Origin: an uncultured Gammaproteobacteria bacterium
Lineage (GTDB): Bacteria > Pseudomonadota > Gammaproteobacteria > HK1
Assembly: GCA_958295465.1 (NCBI GenBank)
Contig: OY282353.1
Location: 3,463,001 to 3,527,000 of the forward strand
DNA: 64,000 nt
Reading direction: 5' to 3'
Part shown: in pieces, positions 10,233 through 19,209 of the stretch
Position numbering within the stretch: position 1 is the stretch's first letter
Layout of the letters: every line of letters starts with the position of its first letter
Program-made: the position numbers and the translations under genes
The notes under the pieces: generated by a model
Told to the model about the DNA's origin: nothing
Databases searched by the model: none
What the model saw: only the letters and a program-made list of their open reading frames with translations

Positions 10233-11117
10233 TCACCACCCATCGAAGAACAGCTCCCGCAGCTTGGCGCCCGGGCGTTCGGACCGCATGAACGCCTCTC
10301 CCACCAGGAACCCGTGAACCCCGGCCGCGCGCAGGCGTGCGACCTCGGCGCGGGTGTGGATGCCGCTCTCGGTGATCACGGTGCGCCCGGCGGGGATGCG
10401 GTCGAGCAGATCCAGCGTGGTGTCGAGGGTCGTCTCGAACGTGCGGAGATTGCGGTTGTTGATCCCGAGCAGCAGCGGCTCCAGATAGGCGGCCCGTTCG
10501 AGGTCGGCCGCGTCGTGCACCTCCACGAGGACGTCCATGCCGAGGTGCACCGCGAGCCCGGCGAGCTCGTTGAGCTGCGCGTCCCCGAGGGCGGCGACGA
10601 TGAGGAGGATGCAGTCGGCCCCGAGCGCCCGTGCTTCGTAGACCTGGTAGGCGTCGATCACGAAATCCTTGCGCAACACCGGCAGCCCGGCCGCCGAGCG
10701 CGCTTCGACGAGATGGCGGTCAGCGCCCTGGAAGAACGCTTCGTCGGTGAGCACCGACAGGGCCGCCGCGCCGCCCGCGGCGTAGTCGCGCGCGATCGCG
10801 CCGGGGTCGAAGTCCTCGCGCAGCAGGCCCCGGCTCGGCGACGCCTGCTTCAGCTCGGCGATGACTGCCGGCCCGCCGGTCGCGATGCAGGATTCGAGCG
10901 CGGCGGCGAATCCGCGCGGCGCGGCTTGCGCCTCGGCTCGTTCGCCGAGCACCCGCAGGGGGGTGCGCTCCGCGCGGGCGGAGACCTCACGTGCCTTGTG
11001 GCGGATGATCCGCAGGAGGATGTCCGGACAGTCCCGAAGGGCGCCGGCCGCGGTGGGTGCGCCGGCTGCGGCCGGCGTGCCGGACGGTACGTCCGGCTGA
11101 ACGCTGCGCTCCGTCAT
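10233..11117 (-). CDS. trpC: Indole-3-glycerol-phosphate synthase
   Basis: TrpC makes indole-3-glycerol phosphate from the anthranilate-derived deoxyribulose phosphate, the fourth step of tryptophan synthesis. The (beta/alpha)8 barrel markers are all present: [52 protein letters not shown] and [10 protein letters not shown]. The product has 294 residues from the ATG at 11117, about 30 longer than usual because of an Ala/Pro-rich lead-in. Conserved sequence starts at [14 protein letters not shown], so a later start is possible. The chosen start lies inside the first unit of a 116-bp tandem repeat, and a copied start codon with a short out-of-use reading frame exists in each upstream unit. trpD lies upstream on the same strand. 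Confidence 0.93.
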   Translation of the reverse strand: MTERSVQPDVPSGTPAAAGAPTAAGALRDCPDILLRIIRHKAREVSARAERTPLRVLGERAEAQAAPRGFAAALESCIATGGPAVIAELKQASPSRGLLREDFDPGAIARDYAAGGAAALSVLTDEAFFQGADRHLVEARSAAGLPVLRKDFVIDAYQVYEARALGADCILLIVAALGDAQLNELAGLAVHLGMDVLVEVHDAADLERAAYLEPLLLGINNRNLRTFETTLDTTLDLLDRIPAGRTVITESGIHTRAEVARLRAAGVHGFLVGEAFMRSERPGAKLRELFFDGW

Positions 11118-11444
11118 GAGTGCGTGCCCGTGCCGACCGGGTTCGTGCATTCCCGATAGCCAGGGGCTGCTTGAAAGCATCCGATGCCGGGCCGGTATCC
11201 CGCCACGATCGGCTGAACGCCGCGCTCCGTCATGAGTGTGTGCCCGTGCCGACCGGGTTCGTGCATTCCCGATAGCCAGGGGCTGCTTGAAAGCATCCGA
11301 TGCCGGGCCGGTATCCCGCCACGATCGGCTGAACGCCGCGCTCCGTCATGAGTGCGTGCCCGTGCCGGCCGGGTCCGCGCGTCGGTGATCGCCACGGGCT
11401 GCCCGAAAGCTATCGACGCGGAGCCGGGATATCGTCATGAGCAT
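11097..11444. repeat. 116-bp tandem repeat covering the trpC start (two near-identical copies and a diverged third)
   Basis: Units begin at 11097, 11213 and 11329, exactly 116 bp apart. The first two are almost identical; the third matches for its first 40 bases and then only loosely. Each unit holds the trpC start region (leftward ATGACGGAGCGC), so the duplication multiplied the translation start between trpD and trpC. 116 is not a multiple of three, so the copied starts open frames that run into the next unit and stop. Confidence 0.92.
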
Positions 11445-11565
11445 GTCTTCGTGTTGTCGACCACGTCCCGCCGTCATCTCCCCCGGGCCGCTCGCGCCTG
11501 CGCCTTCCCGGCGGCCACGGGCTCCGTTCGCGGATACCGCCAGCCCACGTTCGTGACCGGCTGCG

Positions 11566-12579
11566 CTACGCATTGCTGATCGCCACGAGCCGGTCGAGGA
11601 CGCCCGCCGCCCGGCCGGAGGCGATGCTCTCTCTCGCGCGGCCGATTCCGTCCCCCAGGCTCGATGCGATGCCGCTCACGTAGATCGCCGCCGCGGCGTT
11701 GAGGATCGTGACGTCGGCCGCCGGTCCCGAATCGCAGGCGAGCACCGAGCGGATCACGTCGAGGCTCGCGGCCGGCGAGTCGATGGTGATCGACTCGACC
11801 GGGGCGGATGCGAATCCAAGTGCGCCCGCGTCCAGCGTGTGGCAGCGCACCACGCCGTCGCGCAGCTCCGCCACGTGGGTCGGTGCGCCGAGGCTCAGCT
11901 CGTCGAGCCCGTCCCCGGAGTGCACCACCATCACGTGCTCGCTGCCCAGCTCCCCGAGTACCCGGGCGAGCGGCTCGACGAGTTCGCGGGCGAAGACGCC
12001 GATGACCTGGCGGAGCGCCCCCGCCGGGTTGGTGAGGGGGCCGAGCACGTTGAAGATCGTGCGCACCGCCATCTCGCGCCGGGGTCCGATGGCGTGCCTC
12101 ATCGCGCCGTGATGGGCCGGCGCGAACAGGAACCCCACGCCGGCCTCGTCGATGCAGCGAGCGATCCGTTCGGGAGGGAGGTCGAGCCGGACCCCGGCCG
12201 CCTCCAGCACGTCGGCGCTTCCCGAGCGGCCGGACACCGAGCGGTTGCCGTGCTTCGCGACCCTCGCGCCGGCCCCGGCCGCGACGAGCGCGCCCGCGGT
12301 CGAGACGTTGAACGTCCCGCTGGCGTCGCCGCCGGTGCCGCAGGTATCGACAAGGTGCGTCTTGTCCACCGCGACGCGGGTTGCCAGACGCCGCATCACC
12401 GCCGCCGCGGCGGCGATCTCCTCCACCGTCTCGCCCTTCATGCGCAATCCGACCAGGAAACCGCCGACCTGGGCCGGAGTGCACTCGCCGGTCATGATGC
12501 CGTGCATGACGCCGGTCATCTGTGCGCCGTCGAGGTCGCGTCGCTCGATGACGGCGCGGAGCGCCGATTGGATGTCCAT
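11566..12579 (-). CDS. trpD: Anthranilate phosphoribosyltransferase
   Basis: TrpD transfers phosphoribose from PRPP to anthranilate. The 337-residue product has the Gly-rich PRPP site DTCGTGGDASGTFNVST, KHGNRSVSG, and the family C-terminal motif around SLGAPTHVAELRDG. The ATG at 12579 (MDIQSALRAVIERRDL) fits family starts, and GGGTGGGATAGCG precedes it. It lies upstream of trpC, separated by the 116-bp repeat tract instead of the usual short gap. trpE and trpG are not next to it; gph is the upstream neighbour, as in many gammaproteobacteria where gph precedes trpEGDC. Confidence 0.95.
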   Translation of the reverse strand: MDIQSALRAVIERRDLDGAQMTGVMHGIMTGECTPAQVGGFLVGLRMKGETVEEIAAAAAVMRRLATRVAVDKTHLVDTCGTGGDASGTFNVSTAGALVAAGAGARVAKHGNRSVSGRSGSADVLEAAGVRLDLPPERIARCIDEAGVGFLFAPAHHGAMRHAIGPRREMAVRTIFNVLGPLTNPAGALRQVIGVFARELVEPLARVLGELGSEHVMVVHSGDGLDELSLGAPTHVAELRDGVVRCHTLDAGALGFASAPVESITIDSPAASLDVIRSVLACDSGPAADVTILNAAAAIYVSGIASSLGDGIGRARESIASGRAAGVLDRLVAISNA

Positions 12580-12644
12580 CGCTATCCCACCCTTGCCTGG
12601 AACGACTCGTTCCTCTGCTGTCCATGCGTCGACCGGAGGAGCCG

Positions 12645-12690
12645 GCGATTCCGCGCCACGGAATCGCAAAGCGACCGCGCCAGCGGTCGC
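12645..12690. repeat. REP-like composite of two palindromes (copy 1)
   Basis: Two adjacent hairpins lie between trpD and gph: GCGATTCCG...CGGAATCGC (12645-12667) and GCGACCGCGCCAGCGGTCGC (12671-12690). The same pair, inverted, occurs after lptG (62763-62808), and the second palindrome recurs at 13737 and 62865. Confidence 0.85.
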
Positions 12691-12736
12691 CCCTCGCCGA
12701 GACGATGCCGGATGCCGGCCACGGCGTCCGATTATG

Positions 12737-13483
12737 TCATTGCCCGGCTTGCCCTGCCGACGCCGGTCGGCCGAAGCACAGCACCGCGAGCTCGTCGAGC
12801 GAGTCGACGACCGCATCGGGCGCGGCTTCCGAGATGTCCCGCCCGTGGTTGTAGCCGTAGCCGACGCATACCACGCGCATCCCGGCCGCGCGCGCCGCCT
12901 CCACGTCGCTCACCGAGTCGCCGGCGAACAGTGAGTCCTCGACGGCGACGTCAAGCGTTGCGCATGCGTGGATCAGCGGCAGTGGGTCGGGCTTGCGGCG
13001 CGGGAGCGAATCGCCGCCGAGCACCAGCTCGAAATGGTCGATCAGCTCCAGGTGGGCGAGAAGATCGACGGCGGGGCCGTGCGGCTTGTTGGTGATGCAG
13101 GCGAGGACCGCGCCGTGTGCGCGCAGCGCCGCGAGCCCTTTCCGCACCCCGGGGTAGACCCGGCTGCGGTGGCGGCCGTGCGTGGAGTAGAGATCGAGGA
13201 ACGCCGCGCCCGCCTCGCGGCGCAGGTCCGGGTCCGCCGTCCCGTCCAGCGCGCCGGTGAGGGCACGATCGACGAGCCGCTCCACTCCGTTGCCGACCCA
13301 GGTACGCACGAGGGCTTCGCCTCGCGGCGGGACCCCGAACCGCGGCATCGTCCGGTCGATGCACCACGCGATGTCGGGGACCGAGTCGACCAGGGTCCCG
13401 TCGAGGTCGAGGGCGACGAGTGCCGGTGGCGGAGCGCCGGGGACGCGCACCTTCCCGGCAGGATCGAGGCTCATTCCTGCCAT
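12737..13483 (-). CDS. gph: Phosphoglycolate phosphatase (HAD family)
   Basis: Gph removes phosphate from 2-phosphoglycolate formed during repair of 3'-ends of DNA and by Rubisco oxygenation. The HAD motifs are clear: ALDLDGTLVDSVPDI (motif I with both Asp), CITNKPHGPA (motif II), RKPDPLPLIHA (motif III Lys) and FAGDSVSDVEAARAAGM (motif IV). The cap helices lie between motifs I and II. The product has 248 residues from the ATG at 13483; a second ATG at 13474 (MSLDPAGK) is almost as good. It sits upstream of trpD on the same strand. It is bracketed by direct copies of the GCGACCGC palindrome at 12671 and 13737. Confidence 0.92.
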   Translation of the reverse strand: MAGMSLDPAGKVRVPGAPPPALVALDLDGTLVDSVPDIAWCIDRTMPRFGVPPRGEALVRTWVGNGVERLVDRALTGALDGTADPDLRREAGAAFLDLYSTHGRHRSRVYPGVRKGLAALRAHGAVLACITNKPHGPAVDLLAHLELIDHFELVLGGDSLPRRKPDPLPLIHACATLDVAVEDSLFAGDSVSDVEAARAAGMRVVCVGYGYNHGRDISEAAPDAVVDSLDELAVLCFGRPASAGQAGQ

Positions 13484-13736
13484 TCGGCGCGAGGGAGATC
13501 GCCCGTGGAGCCTTTCGTTCCCGGCGGTCCGGTGGCCTTGGAGCGGGCGTTCGACGTGGATGGATTCGTACCGCGGGAGCGGTACCGGTGAATTCCACTC
13601 CGGATGTCCCGGGCCCCGCAACCCGGGCTGAAGGGAACGGAACGCTCCTCGGAGAACGGAACGCCCTTCCTCCGGCCACGATTCCGGTTGATGTGCAACA
13701 AGGCTGTTCCTCGCCCGTCTACGATGCCGGCCGGGG

Positions 13737-13756
13737 GCGACCGCGCCAGCGGTCGC
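13737..13756. repeat. REP-like palindrome (copy 2)
   Basis: The 20-bp palindrome GCGACCGCGCCAGCGGTCGC is identical to 12671-12690 and lies just downstream of the djlA stop codon. A smaller hairpin, GTACCGC-GGGA-GCGGTAC, lies nearby at about 13569-13586. Confidence 0.85.
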
Positions 13757-13759
13757 CGC

Positions 13760-14602
13760 TCAGAGGCCGCGCACCTCCTTGAGCCGATCGTAGGCGGCCT
13801 TGATCTCGCGGGTCTTCTCCGTCGCGACCCGCATCATCTCCTCCGGCAACCCCTTCGCCACCAGCTTGTCGGGATGGTGCCGGTTCATCATCCGGCGGTA
13901 GGCCCGCTTGAGCTCCGTGTCCGAGCAGGTCTCCTCCACCCCGAGGATGGCGTAGGCGTCGCCGGCCGAGAGCGAATCCGACGCCTTGCCTGCCCGTGCG
14001 TGCCGCTCCGCGCGCAGCATCGCTTCGAGGCGGTCCAGCTCTCCGGCCGGAAGGCGCAACCGCGCGCAGATGGTTTCGAGCAACGCGTGCTCCTGCGAAT
14101 GCAGCTCGCCGTCGGCGAACGCCGCATGCAGGAGGATCTCGACGAACATGGTGATGAGATGGCGGCTGTACCGGCATTCGCGGCGGAGCTGATCGAGGAC
14201 TTCGCCGAGGGGGAAGTCGGGAGCCCTCCCCTCGCGAAAGAGCCGCTGGGCGACCTGGCGATGGCGGCCGGAGAGCTGCATCTCGTCCATCACCTGCGCG
14301 GCGAGCCGTATCTCGTCGCGGCTGACGAGCCCGTCCGCCTTCGCCAGATAGCCCATCACCGAGAAGGTGGCGGTGAAGAACGCGGTCTGGGTCCGCTCCC
14401 GCGGGTCGAGGGTGTGCGCGGAGTCGAGGAAGTCCGCCGGATCGGCGGCGGCGAGGAGGTCGGGATCGGTCCAGCCGTGACCCCGGGCCGATCGTGCCGG
14501 GCGGTCGAAGTTGTGTCCGAGCGCGACGCCCGCCAGCGCGCCGATCGGGCCGCCCAGCGCAAAGCCGAGTGCGCCGCCGAGAATTTTTCCGAGCCAGCTC
14601 AT
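13760..14602 (-). CDS. djlA: DjlA-type membrane-anchored DnaJ co-chaperone
   Basis: DjlA anchors a J domain at the inner membrane and stimulates DnaK. The 280-residue protein starts with a Gly/Ala-rich hydrophobic segment (MSWLGKILGGALGFALGG), followed by a TerB-like helical region (about 65-190) containing GYLAKADGLVSRDE and FADGELHSQEH. A C-terminal J domain (about 211-280) has its HPD motif at about 243-245. The length and order match E. coli DjlA. It appears monocistronic. Confidence 0.93.
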   Translation of the reverse strand: MSWLGKILGGALGFALGGPIGALAGVALGHNFDRPARSARGHGWTDPDLLAAADPADFLDSAHTLDPRERTQTAFFTATFSVMGYLAKADGLVSRDEIRLAAQVMDEMQLSGRHRQVAQRLFREGRAPDFPLGEVLDQLRRECRYSRHLITMFVEILLHAAFADGELHSQEHALLETICARLRLPAGELDRLEAMLRAERHARAGKASDSLSAGDAYAILGVEETCSDTELKRAYRRMMNRHHPDKLVAKGLPEEMMRVATEKTREIKAAYDRLKEVRGL

Positions 14603-14762
14603 GGTGTTCGCATGTGCGACGGCGCGGGCGCCGATGCACGGGGATTACATAGGAAGCGGCCGGCTCGGGCAACGTATGCTCCGCCGCCGCCGAACCGTGC
14701 ACGGGCTGAATCCACCGGATCCGGACGGGATCCACGAGGCTGCGGGGTCGCCGCCCCCGCGT

Positions 14763-15026
14763 TTATCGGGTCGTCGCGAGTGAGTTGCGGATGCTTTCGA
14801 CGTGTCCGCTGAGGATGCCTTGCTGCTCGGTCAGCCGGATGATGTGACGCTCGAAGGTTTCGCGGTCCGCGCGTGCTTCGAGCCGCAACGCTTCCCGGTC
14901 CGCACGTGTTTCGGCCCGGACGTCTCGAATCTCGGCCCGGATCCCGGCGGTGCTGGTGAGGATCAGGGCGGCCAGCCCGACGCTGGCGCCGATGACGGCG
15001 AGGGTTTCCTGGCTGAGCTTGGGCAT
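14763..15026 (-). CDS. Small single-span membrane/coiled-coil protein (downstream copy)
   Basis: The 87-residue protein has one predicted N-terminal membrane helix (AVIGASVGLAALILTSTAGI) followed by a charged coiled coil with an 11-residue repeat (R-AE-RADRE-L) and a conserved tail, FERHIIRLTEQQGILSGHVE. The function is unknown. It is a tandem duplicate of the gene at 15043-15360: the N-terminal codons and the last 60 bases are almost identical at DNA level, and the two differ mainly in number of coiled-coil repeats. Seventeen bases separate them, so they are probably cotranscribed. A more distant relative of the same layout lies at 19210-19668. Confidence 0.7.
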   Translation of the reverse strand: MPKLSQETLAVIGASVGLAALILTSTAGIRAEIRDVRAETRADREALRLEARADRETFERHIIRLTEQQGILSGHVESIRNSLATTR

Positions 15027-15042
15027 GTCGGTGCTCGGGGAC

Positions 15043-15360
15043 TTATCGTGTCGTCGCCAGTTGGTTGCGGATGCTTTCGACGTGTCCGCTGAGGATGCCT
15101 TGCTGCTCGGTCAGCCGGATGATGTGGCGCTCGAAGGTTTCGCGGTCCGCGCGCGTCTCCGCCCGCAGCGCTTCCCGATCCGCGCGCATCTCCGCCCGCA
15201 GCGCTCCCCGGTCCGCGCGTGCTTCGGCCCGGACATCTTGAATCTCGGTCCGGACGGTCTGAATTTCGGCCCGGATCCCGGCGGTGCTGGTGAGGATCAG
15301 GGCGGCCAGCCCGACGCTGGCGCCGATGACGGCGAGGGTTTCCTGGCTGAGCTTGGGCAT
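15043..15360 (-). CDS. Small single-span membrane/coiled-coil protein (upstream copy)
   Basis: The 105-residue paralogue of the neighbouring gene starts MPKLSQETLAVIGASVGLAA, with the start chosen to match the neighbour's start exactly. A longer in-frame start at 15411 would add 17 basic residues. The membrane helix is followed by three coiled-coil units of 11 residues (AEARADRGALR, AEMRADREALR, AETRADRETFE) against one or two in the downstream copy, and then the same tail. The function is unknown. The layout (short helix, hendecad coiled coil, no catalytic motif) suggests a structural or scaffold role. Confidence 0.7.
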   Translation of the reverse strand: MPKLSQETLAVIGASVGLAALILTSTAGIRAEIQTVRTEIQDVRAEARADRGALRAEMRADREALRAETRADRETFERHIIRLTEQQGILSGHVESIRNQLATTR

Positions 15361-15706
15361 GTCGGCTCTCCGGGAAGCGGCGGCGACCGGCCGCGGGCTC
15401 CGGCGAGGCATTCTACCCCGAGGGCCGCGAGCGGGAGGCCGGATTCATGCGGATCGAGACACCTCTCGCGTAGGCGACGGGCGCTTCCGGAACGCGAAGG
15501 ATGTCCCGGCAAGGCCGAAAGCCGCATTCGCAGGTCGCCTCGCCGTTCGCGGGCGTGGGGTTGGACCGGCGTTCACAGGGGCCAATCCGCGGGTCCGTTC
15601 CGGGACGCGCCGGAGCAGGGAACGCACTCCCTTCCCCGTACCGGGCAAGGGGTTCGCGCCGGGCCGGCTCGACCGGCCGTCGAGAGGCTTCGACTACGGG
15701 ATCGGC
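15361..15706. other. 346-bp non-coding stretch between secB and the coiled-coil pair
   Basis: Overlapping short frames on both strands look like noise in GC-rich DNA. The promoter of the leftward coiled-coil pair must lie here, but I see no clear elements and no RNA gene. Confidence 0.4.
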
Positions 15707-16198
15707 TCACGTGGCCTGCGCCGCCTCGCGGCGTTTCTTCGCTTCCGCGTAGAGGGTGTCGAAGTTTACCGGCGCGAGCATGAACGGCGGGAAGGTGCCC
15801 TTGACCAGCAGGGCATCGACGGTCTCGCGGGCATAGGGGAACAGCACGTCCGGACACGCCACCCCCAGCGCCTCCCGCCGCTTCTCCTCGTCCATCGTCT
15901 CGATGCGGAAGATGCCCGCCTGTTGCAGCTCGACCACGAACAGGGCGCTCTCGCCGGACGTCGCCTCGAGGGTCAGGGTGAGGACGACCTCGAAGCGGCC
16001 GTCCTCGAGCGGATTGGCGCGCGTGTCGAGCTCGATCCGGAACTGTGGCTTCCATTCGGAGGCGAACACCCCCGGCGCCCGCGGTGATTCGAAGGAGAGG
16101 TCGCGGAGGTAGATCCGATCAATCCTCAGATCCGTCCGGACCGGGGCCGCGGGTGGTGTGGGTGGTGCCGGTGGCCCGGCTGGCGCCGAATCGGCCAT
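15707..16198 (-). CDS. secB: SecB protein-export chaperone
   Basis: SecB is a cytosolic tetrameric chaperone that keeps preproteins unfolded and hands them to SecA. The 163-residue product carries the family landmarks RIYLRDLSFESPRAPGVF, WKPQFRIELDTRA, VVLTLTLEA, CPDVLFPYARETVDALLVKG and FPPFMLAPVNFDTLY. The ATG at 16198 gives an Ala/Pro-rich lead of about 22 residues before the conserved core, a common feature. The open frame extends further upstream without family resemblance. SecB occurs almost only in Proteobacteria, which supports the taxonomic call. Confidence 0.95.
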   Translation of the reverse strand: MADSAPAGPPAPPTPPAAPVRTDLRIDRIYLRDLSFESPRAPGVFASEWKPQFRIELDTRANPLEDGRFEVVLTLTLEATSGESALFVVELQQAGIFRIETMDEEKRREALGVACPDVLFPYARETVDALLVKGTFPPFMLAPVNFDTLYAEAKKRREAAQAT

Positions 16199-16347
16199 GT
16201 GCGGAGTCCCTTCCTGTCTCGACCCGGGCGGCACAGGGTAACCGACCCTTGCCTCGCGGTGGAGTGCACGGCGGTACCGGTGCGGTTTCGTTCGAAGGAC
16301 GAAGGCGTCCGTTCCGGTGGTGGCGGATCGGATCCTGCCGGGGCCGC

Positions 16348-17208
16348 TCAAACCGGTGGGAGCAGGTTCGGGGGCGGACCGGACCCCGGGGGGACGCGGG
16401 GACGTTCGCCCGCGCCGGGACCGAAGAACCGGCGAAAGCCCGACCGGTGGCGTGACCCGAACAGGGCGCGGACCCGCGGCTTCAACCCGTTGGCGATGAA
16501 GAACTCGGCCGGAGCGCCCGGAAACAACTCCTTTTCCACCGGCTCCAGCCCCGCGTCCCGCACCCGGTCGAGAAAATCTTCCCCGTAGACCCACGCGTCG
16601 CCGTTCGCGGCGAACCAGTCCCCTCCGAGTCCGGGGTGTTCCCGGCGGTGCGCGTGCGCGGTGCGGGTCGTGCCGGGGTGGCGGTGGGTGTCGATCATCG
16701 CGAGCCCGTCGCATCTGAGGCAGCGTGCGATCTCGGCCAGCGCGCGGCGGTCCTCGCGGATGTACGGCAGGGTGTTGTTGCACAGGATGAAGTCGAAGCT
16801 TGCGTCCGCGAACGCGAGCATCGCCGCACTGGCCGCCACGAACCGGCCTCCGGCGCCGAGGCGCCGGTGATGGTGCCGCCGCCGCACGTCCACCGCGACG
16901 CAACGTGCCGGTGCGAACAGGCGGCTCCCGATGACGTGATCGGCGCTGAAGCGGGACGGGCCGATCTCCAACACCCGGTCCCCGGCGGCGAGCCGTGGGC
17001 GGATCCGGTCGCGTACCAGCCGCACGAGGGCGCGCGAGCGCGGCTTCGCGCCACAGTGGGGGCAGCGGCCGGGGCGCGGGGGAACACCGTAGGGTTCGAA
17101 GCGCGCCACGGACCGCGAGCAGATCCAGCAGGCCATGCCCGAGTGGCCGGCGGGTGCGGCCGGTGCGCCGGTGATCCGGGAGCGTGCCGGGACGTCAGGG
17201 CGATCCAT
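16348..17208 (-). CDS. SAM-dependent methyltransferase with an N-terminal zinc ribbon
   Basis: The 286-residue class I methyltransferase (Methyltransf_11 type) has an unknown substrate. Near the N-terminus CWICS and later CPHCGAKPRSRALVRL form a zinc-ribbon-like pair. The SAM-binding loop is VLEIGPSRFSADH (about residue 78), the acidic strand-2 end is VAVDVRRR, and motif IV is FDFILCNNTLPYIRED. A basic Pro/Gly-rich tail ends the protein. The start at 17208 gives MDRPDVPARS. The open frame continues upstream into the sulfotransferase gene in a different frame and that part is not coding. It lies between secB and a TPR-sulfotransferase on the same strand and may modify the same surface or small-molecule substrate. 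Confidence 0.8.
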   Translation of the reverse strand: MDRPDVPARSRITGAPAAPAGHSGMACWICSRSVARFEPYGVPPRPGRCPHCGAKPRSRALVRLVRDRIRPRLAAGDRVLEIGPSRFSADHVIGSRLFAPARCVAVDVRRRHHHRRLGAGGRFVAASAAMLAFADASFDFILCNNTLPYIREDRRALAEIARCLRCDGLAMIDTHRHPGTTRTAHAHRREHPGLGGDWFAANGDAWVYGEDFLDRVRDAGLEPVEKELFPGAPAEFFIANGLKPRVRALFGSRHRSGFRRFFGPGAGERPRVPPGSGPPPNLLPPV

Positions 17209-17384
17209 ACCGCATCCTCGCGTCTGTGCGTGCTCCGGGAGCCGCCTCCCCGGGAGATCGGACCCTCCCGCTGAAAACCCTTCCTTTCCGGAAAGGGGTT
17301 TTCCCGCCCGTACCGCCTCCAGGCAGGATGGGAGAGCGTGCCCCGATCGCGGGCATGCACGAGAAGAGGTGCCTTGCGATGCCG

Positions 17385-19154
17385 TCAGCCCGGTGGAGGC
17401 TCGCCGAGCCCCTCGCGCAACGGCCCCAGGAACTGCTCGTAGCGGCGTGCCCGCCCGGCCGAGCTCCGGTACACGGGCTGGCGGACCTGCCACGTGCTCG
17501 CGGTGCGCACGGTGCGTTTCACCTCGTGCGGGCGCAGGCAGGCGTCGTCCCACTCCAGGCCGACGTGCGCCACCATCGCGCGCACGTGCGGCTCCGGATC
17601 GGCAACCAGCGCTTCGTAGTCCACCGCCAGCAGCCGATTGCCGAGCACCGCCTTCCAGTGCGCCATCAGCGCGCGCATCCCGCGGATCTGGCGTCCGATG
17701 GCGTGCAGATCGTTGGAGTACTCGTGGCCGATCATGAAGTCGGTGAAGTAGATGGAGATCGCGTTGTCGAACGGGTCGCGACGGCAGTGGATGATCGTCG
17801 CTCCCGGCAGTATGGCGGCGATGAATCCGAGATGCAGGTAGTTGCCCGGAAGCTTGTCCGTGACCCGCGCCGCGCCGGGCGCGAGGGTGTTCAGATGGTC
17901 GAGGTACCGTTCGCCCAGAGCCGCGAGCTGTACGCCGTCGAGTGCGCGGACGCATTCGGGATAGGATTCTGCCGATTCCGGGCGCATGGCGGCCTTCATC
18001 GAGGCCGCCCCGGTGCGCAACGGATCCACCTCCGCGCCGGCGCGGGCGGCGGCTTCGGTGGTGAGCCGAAGGATGGCGCTGAGCTCCCCGGCGCCGTGCA
18101 CGGCCGGATGCGCGGCCAGGCACTGCTCGACGAGACTGGTGCCCGAGCGCGGCATGCCGACGATGAACACCGGGGTCGGATCGGCTTCGGCGGCGGGCGG
18201 CCGCGTTGCGAACCAGCCCGTGTCGAAAACGGTGCGCATCCGGTCCATGTGCGCGAGGGAGGCGTCGACCTCCTTGGTCGCCGCCGCGGTGAACGGACGG
18301 TTGGCCTGCTGGTAGTGCCCGAACGCGGTCTCCCACTCTCCGCGGTCGTCGTGGATCTTGCCGAGTGCGAGGTGCAGATCGCGTTGCCTATCTTCGTCCG
18401 CGGCGCCCTGCCGGGCCGCGGCGCGGATGCGGTCCTCGTCCTCGTCCTGCCCCGCGGTGAACCGCTTCGACTTCGCGAGGTTGAGCGCGGCCTTGGCGTT
18501 GCCCGGATCGAGCGCGAGCGCTGCCCGATAGTGTTCGCGGGCGGTGTCGAAGTCGCCGATGGTGGAATGGACGACGCCGGCGTCGTTGTGGATCTGGGTC
18601 GAACCGGGGTCGAGTTCGATGGAACGGAGCGTCTCGGCCACCGCCTCTTCCTGCCTGTCCTGCTCGACGAGCGCGCGGGCGAGCCGCGCCCGGACCTGCG
18701 CATCGCCCGGCGACAGCGCCGCCGCCTGGCGCAGGCAGTGCTCCGCGCGGGCCAGATCGTTCATGTGCAGCAATGCGCGCCCGAGGTTGAAGTACGCGGA
18801 GGCGTAGCGGGGGTCGTGGGCGAGGGCGGTTTCGTAGCAGGCGATGGCCTCCTGCCACTCCCCCCGTGCCTGAAGCAGGTTGCCGAGGCTGTTGTGTGCG
18901 ATGGGGATGGCCGGATGCCGGCGAAGCAGGCGGCGGTACAGGTCGATGGCCGGATCCGAGCGTCCGCTCTCGCGTGCGACGGTCGCGAGCAGGTGTAGCG
19001 CGTCGGGCTGCTCGGGGACGGCGTCGATCACGCGCCGGGCGAGCCGCTCCGCCTCGCGCCGGTTGCCGGCCCCGTGCGACTCGAAAGCGCTTCTCAGCCA
19101 CCGCTCGACGCGGGACGATCCACGCGGAGCACCGCCCCTGCGCCGTTTCTCCAT
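17385..19154 (-). CDS. TPR-repeat sulfotransferase
   Basis: The 589-residue protein has at least six tetratricopeptide repeats in its N-terminal half (for example AHNSLGNLLQARGEWQEAI, AYFNLGRALLHMNDLARAE, ARLARALVEQDRQEEAVAE). The C-terminal half is a PAPS-dependent sulfotransferase: the 5'-phosphosulfate loop is VGMPRSGTSLVEQ (about residue 331) and the 3'-phosphate region is IIHCRRDPFDNAIS (about 450). Proteins of this layout sulfate peptides or glycans, with the repeats holding the substrate. The ATG at 19154 (MEKRRRGG) was chosen; earlier in-frame sequence is low-complexity. No signal peptide is seen. The target is unknown. Confidence 0.85.
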   Translation of the reverse strand: MEKRRRGGAPRGSSRVERWLRSAFESHGAGNRREAERLARRVIDAVPEQPDALHLLATVARESGRSDPAIDLYRRLLRRHPAIPIAHNSLGNLLQARGEWQEAIACYETALAHDPRYASAYFNLGRALLHMNDLARAEHCLRQAAALSPGDAQVRARLARALVEQDRQEEAVAETLRSIELDPGSTQIHNDAGVVHSTIGDFDTAREHYRAALALDPGNAKAALNLAKSKRFTAGQDEDEDRIRAAARQGAADEDRQRDLHLALGKIHDDRGEWETAFGHYQQANRPFTAAATKEVDASLAHMDRMRTVFDTGWFATRPPAAEADPTPVFIVGMPRSGTSLVEQCLAAHPAVHGAGELSAILRLTTEAAARAGAEVDPLRTGAASMKAAMRPESAESYPECVRALDGVQLAALGERYLDHLNTLAPGAARVTDKLPGNYLHLGFIAAILPGATIIHCRRDPFDNAISIYFTDFMIGHEYSNDLHAIGRQIRGMRALMAHWKAVLGNRLLAVDYEALVADPEPHVRAMVAHVGLEWDDACLRPHEVKRTVRTASTWQVRQPVYRSSAGRARRYEQFLGPLREGLGEPPPG

Positions 19155-19209
19155 GCTGCCGGTCGGAAGCTGTCGGGGAACGGTCAGCGGTCGTCCCCGG
19201 CCGTGGATG

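Noticed and set aside
16348..18336. A single 662-codon leftward gene including the methyltransferase
   Set aside because: The upstream half is the sulfotransferase gene read in another frame; only the part from 17208 has family motifs.
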